Shown one piece after another: positions 63,018 through 64,000 of a DNA stretch of 64,000 bases (its first letter is position 1; each line of letters begins with the position of its first letter). Made by a program: the position numbers and the translations under genes. The DNA is from Absidia repens. Taxonomy: Eukaryota; Mucoromycota; Mucoromycetes; Mucorales; Cunninghamellaceae. Location: the NCBI GenBank assembly GCA_002105175.1, contig MCGE01000012.1, positions 1-64,000 on the forward strand, in the 5' to 3' direction. The notes beneath the pieces were generated by a model. The model made no database searches, was not told where the DNA came from, and saw only the letters and a list, made by a program, of their open reading frames with translations.

Positions 63018-64000
63018 TCAAGCTTCAGGGTCACCGTAAGAAAAAGAATCTGAATTGTTTACCGATCCATAGTTAACAGGCGTTTCCTAAGATAAATTTC
63101 ACACCAAAATAAAAGTAAGTAAAGTATACCACCGTTGGCAAATATTTCGTTTTCAATCCGGATACATACCGTGAATGGCAGTAGCCCACTGACATATCTA
63201 CCACAAGTTACCTTGGTTTTTGACAATCGTTTGCAGGCAAGTGTTCCGAGGTGGTATATAGTTATGCTATTTCCATGGACAACAATAGAAGTGATTACCA
63301 TAAAGTATATAATAGGTTCAATCATATCTAATACCAGATGGTTGATGTCGCCGTCTGACTGTTGACCAAAGAGTAAAGGTATAGCCTGCACAGCCACCGA
63401 ATAGTAGAACACACTTCCAATCCCTATAGGACCAAAAAACCCAGTAAAGAGTGCTTGGCGAAAGCCTTTGATTGCTGGCATGTAGGGGTATAAGGCAATC
63501 ACAATAGGTAATCTTCTAAATATAACTACAAGAATGGCCAATGTCAACAGCTTGGACCATCCCATACCCAGGTCTGCATCTGTAAAGGCTGACCAAGGCT
63601 GGAATTCATATGACTACAATTAGTATTTTCAATTCTGCTTTTTTTTTTTTTTTTTTTTTTTTTCTACATAACTCCTTACTTACAATTGTTGCACCGATGT
63701 ATACAAATATACTAAGATTCAATAGAAGATCAACAACCTAGCAATAAATAAACATGTCCGTTATCAAATTTTATGTCGTTCCCCGAACATCCCCCTTTTT
63801 TTCCTTACAAACATGTACTTACCTCCATAATATGTGTGTCCTTAATTTCTGTCTTGAACCAGTCATCCCACACAAGGGTACAGCCAGCTACAAAGCATGC
63901 CAGTAAATCATCACAACCAAAAATAGCTGTCAATCCCATCAAGAAGAACTGTAAAAAAATAAAAGTCCGCAGTTAAAAGAGAAATCATTAAAACGCTTTA
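63018..64000 (-). CDS. Na+/H+ antiporter, Nha1/Sod2 type (3' part; 5' end outside the window)
   Basis: C-terminal part of a fungal plasma-membrane CPA1 Na+(K+)/H+ antiporter. Exons seen on the minus strand: about 63953-63827, 63738-63686, 63613-63170 and 63086-63018, joined in frame at GT-AG sites. Diagnostic pieces are FGCDDLLACFVAGCTLVWDD (the ion-binding Asp pair of the family), INGATI-like helix NLSIFVYIGATI, PWSAFTDADLG, RRLPIVIALYPYMPAIKGFR, FTGFFGPIGIGSVFYYSVAV and VVHGNSITIYHLGTLACKRL. The cytosolic tail is short, about 35 residues ending SFSYGDPEA, unlike the long regulatory tail of yeast Nha1. Upstream exons lie beyond 64000. Confidence 0.9.

Overview
The window reads as nuclear DNA of an early-diverging filamentous fungus, most likely Mucoromycota (Mucorales-like). 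The grounds are many short GT-AG introns with pyrimidine-rich acceptors, AT-rich intergenic DNA full of long homopolymer runs, Ser/Gln/Asn/His-rich low-complexity proteins, and a gene set (Gemin5, STIMATE-type membrane protein, SNF5, PAK kinase, Rag GTPase) that fits an intron-rich basal fungus better than a yeast. Gene models were built by hand: splice sites were read from the sequence and reading frames were checked to close across exons. Single-base errors in internal exon edges are possible.

Layout. 1-7.5 kb is gene-poor and holds two copies of a dispersed non-coding repeat and one orphan ORF. 7.6-22 kb carries an intronless WD40/DUF2415-like gene, translation elongation factor 2, a nucleotide-sugar transporter, a coiled-coil low-complexity protein and a RagA/Gtr1 GTPase; all but the first are on the minus strand. 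22-30 kb has a 15-exon USP-like gene, a third repeat copy and a STIMATE/TMEM110-type membrane protein. 30-36.6 kb is gene-poor, with a repeat copy, a secreted two-domain protein and a doubtful small gene. 36.6-45 kb holds a PAK/STE20 kinase, a repeat copy, ribosomal protein uS3 (RPS3) and an Edc1/PNRC-like decapping factor. 45.6-58.1 kb is dense: a CLIP-170-like CAP-Gly protein, Mic10, SNF5, the exosome subunit Rrp40 and a Gemin5 homologue. 58-64 kb has two more repeat copies, ribosomal proteins uL23 and eS12, and the 3' part of an Nha1-type Na+/H+ antiporter cut by the window end.

Most genes are unrelated housekeeping genes. Rrp40 and Gemin5, both RNA-metabolism factors, share a divergent promoter of about 230 bp. 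The Rag GTPase and the USP-like gene also share a divergent promoter. The three ribosomal-protein genes carry GGAT/TGGA tandem repeats in sense orientation near their 5' ends.

The strongest leads are the USP-like protein, whose catalytic Cys position is Ala although the His box is kept; a repeat family of at least six copies laid out like a small transcription unit (TATA-like box, CACGTG, conserved core, AATAAA signals); a fungal Gemin5; the GGAT repeats shared by ribosomal-protein genes; and two introns best explained as GC-AG.
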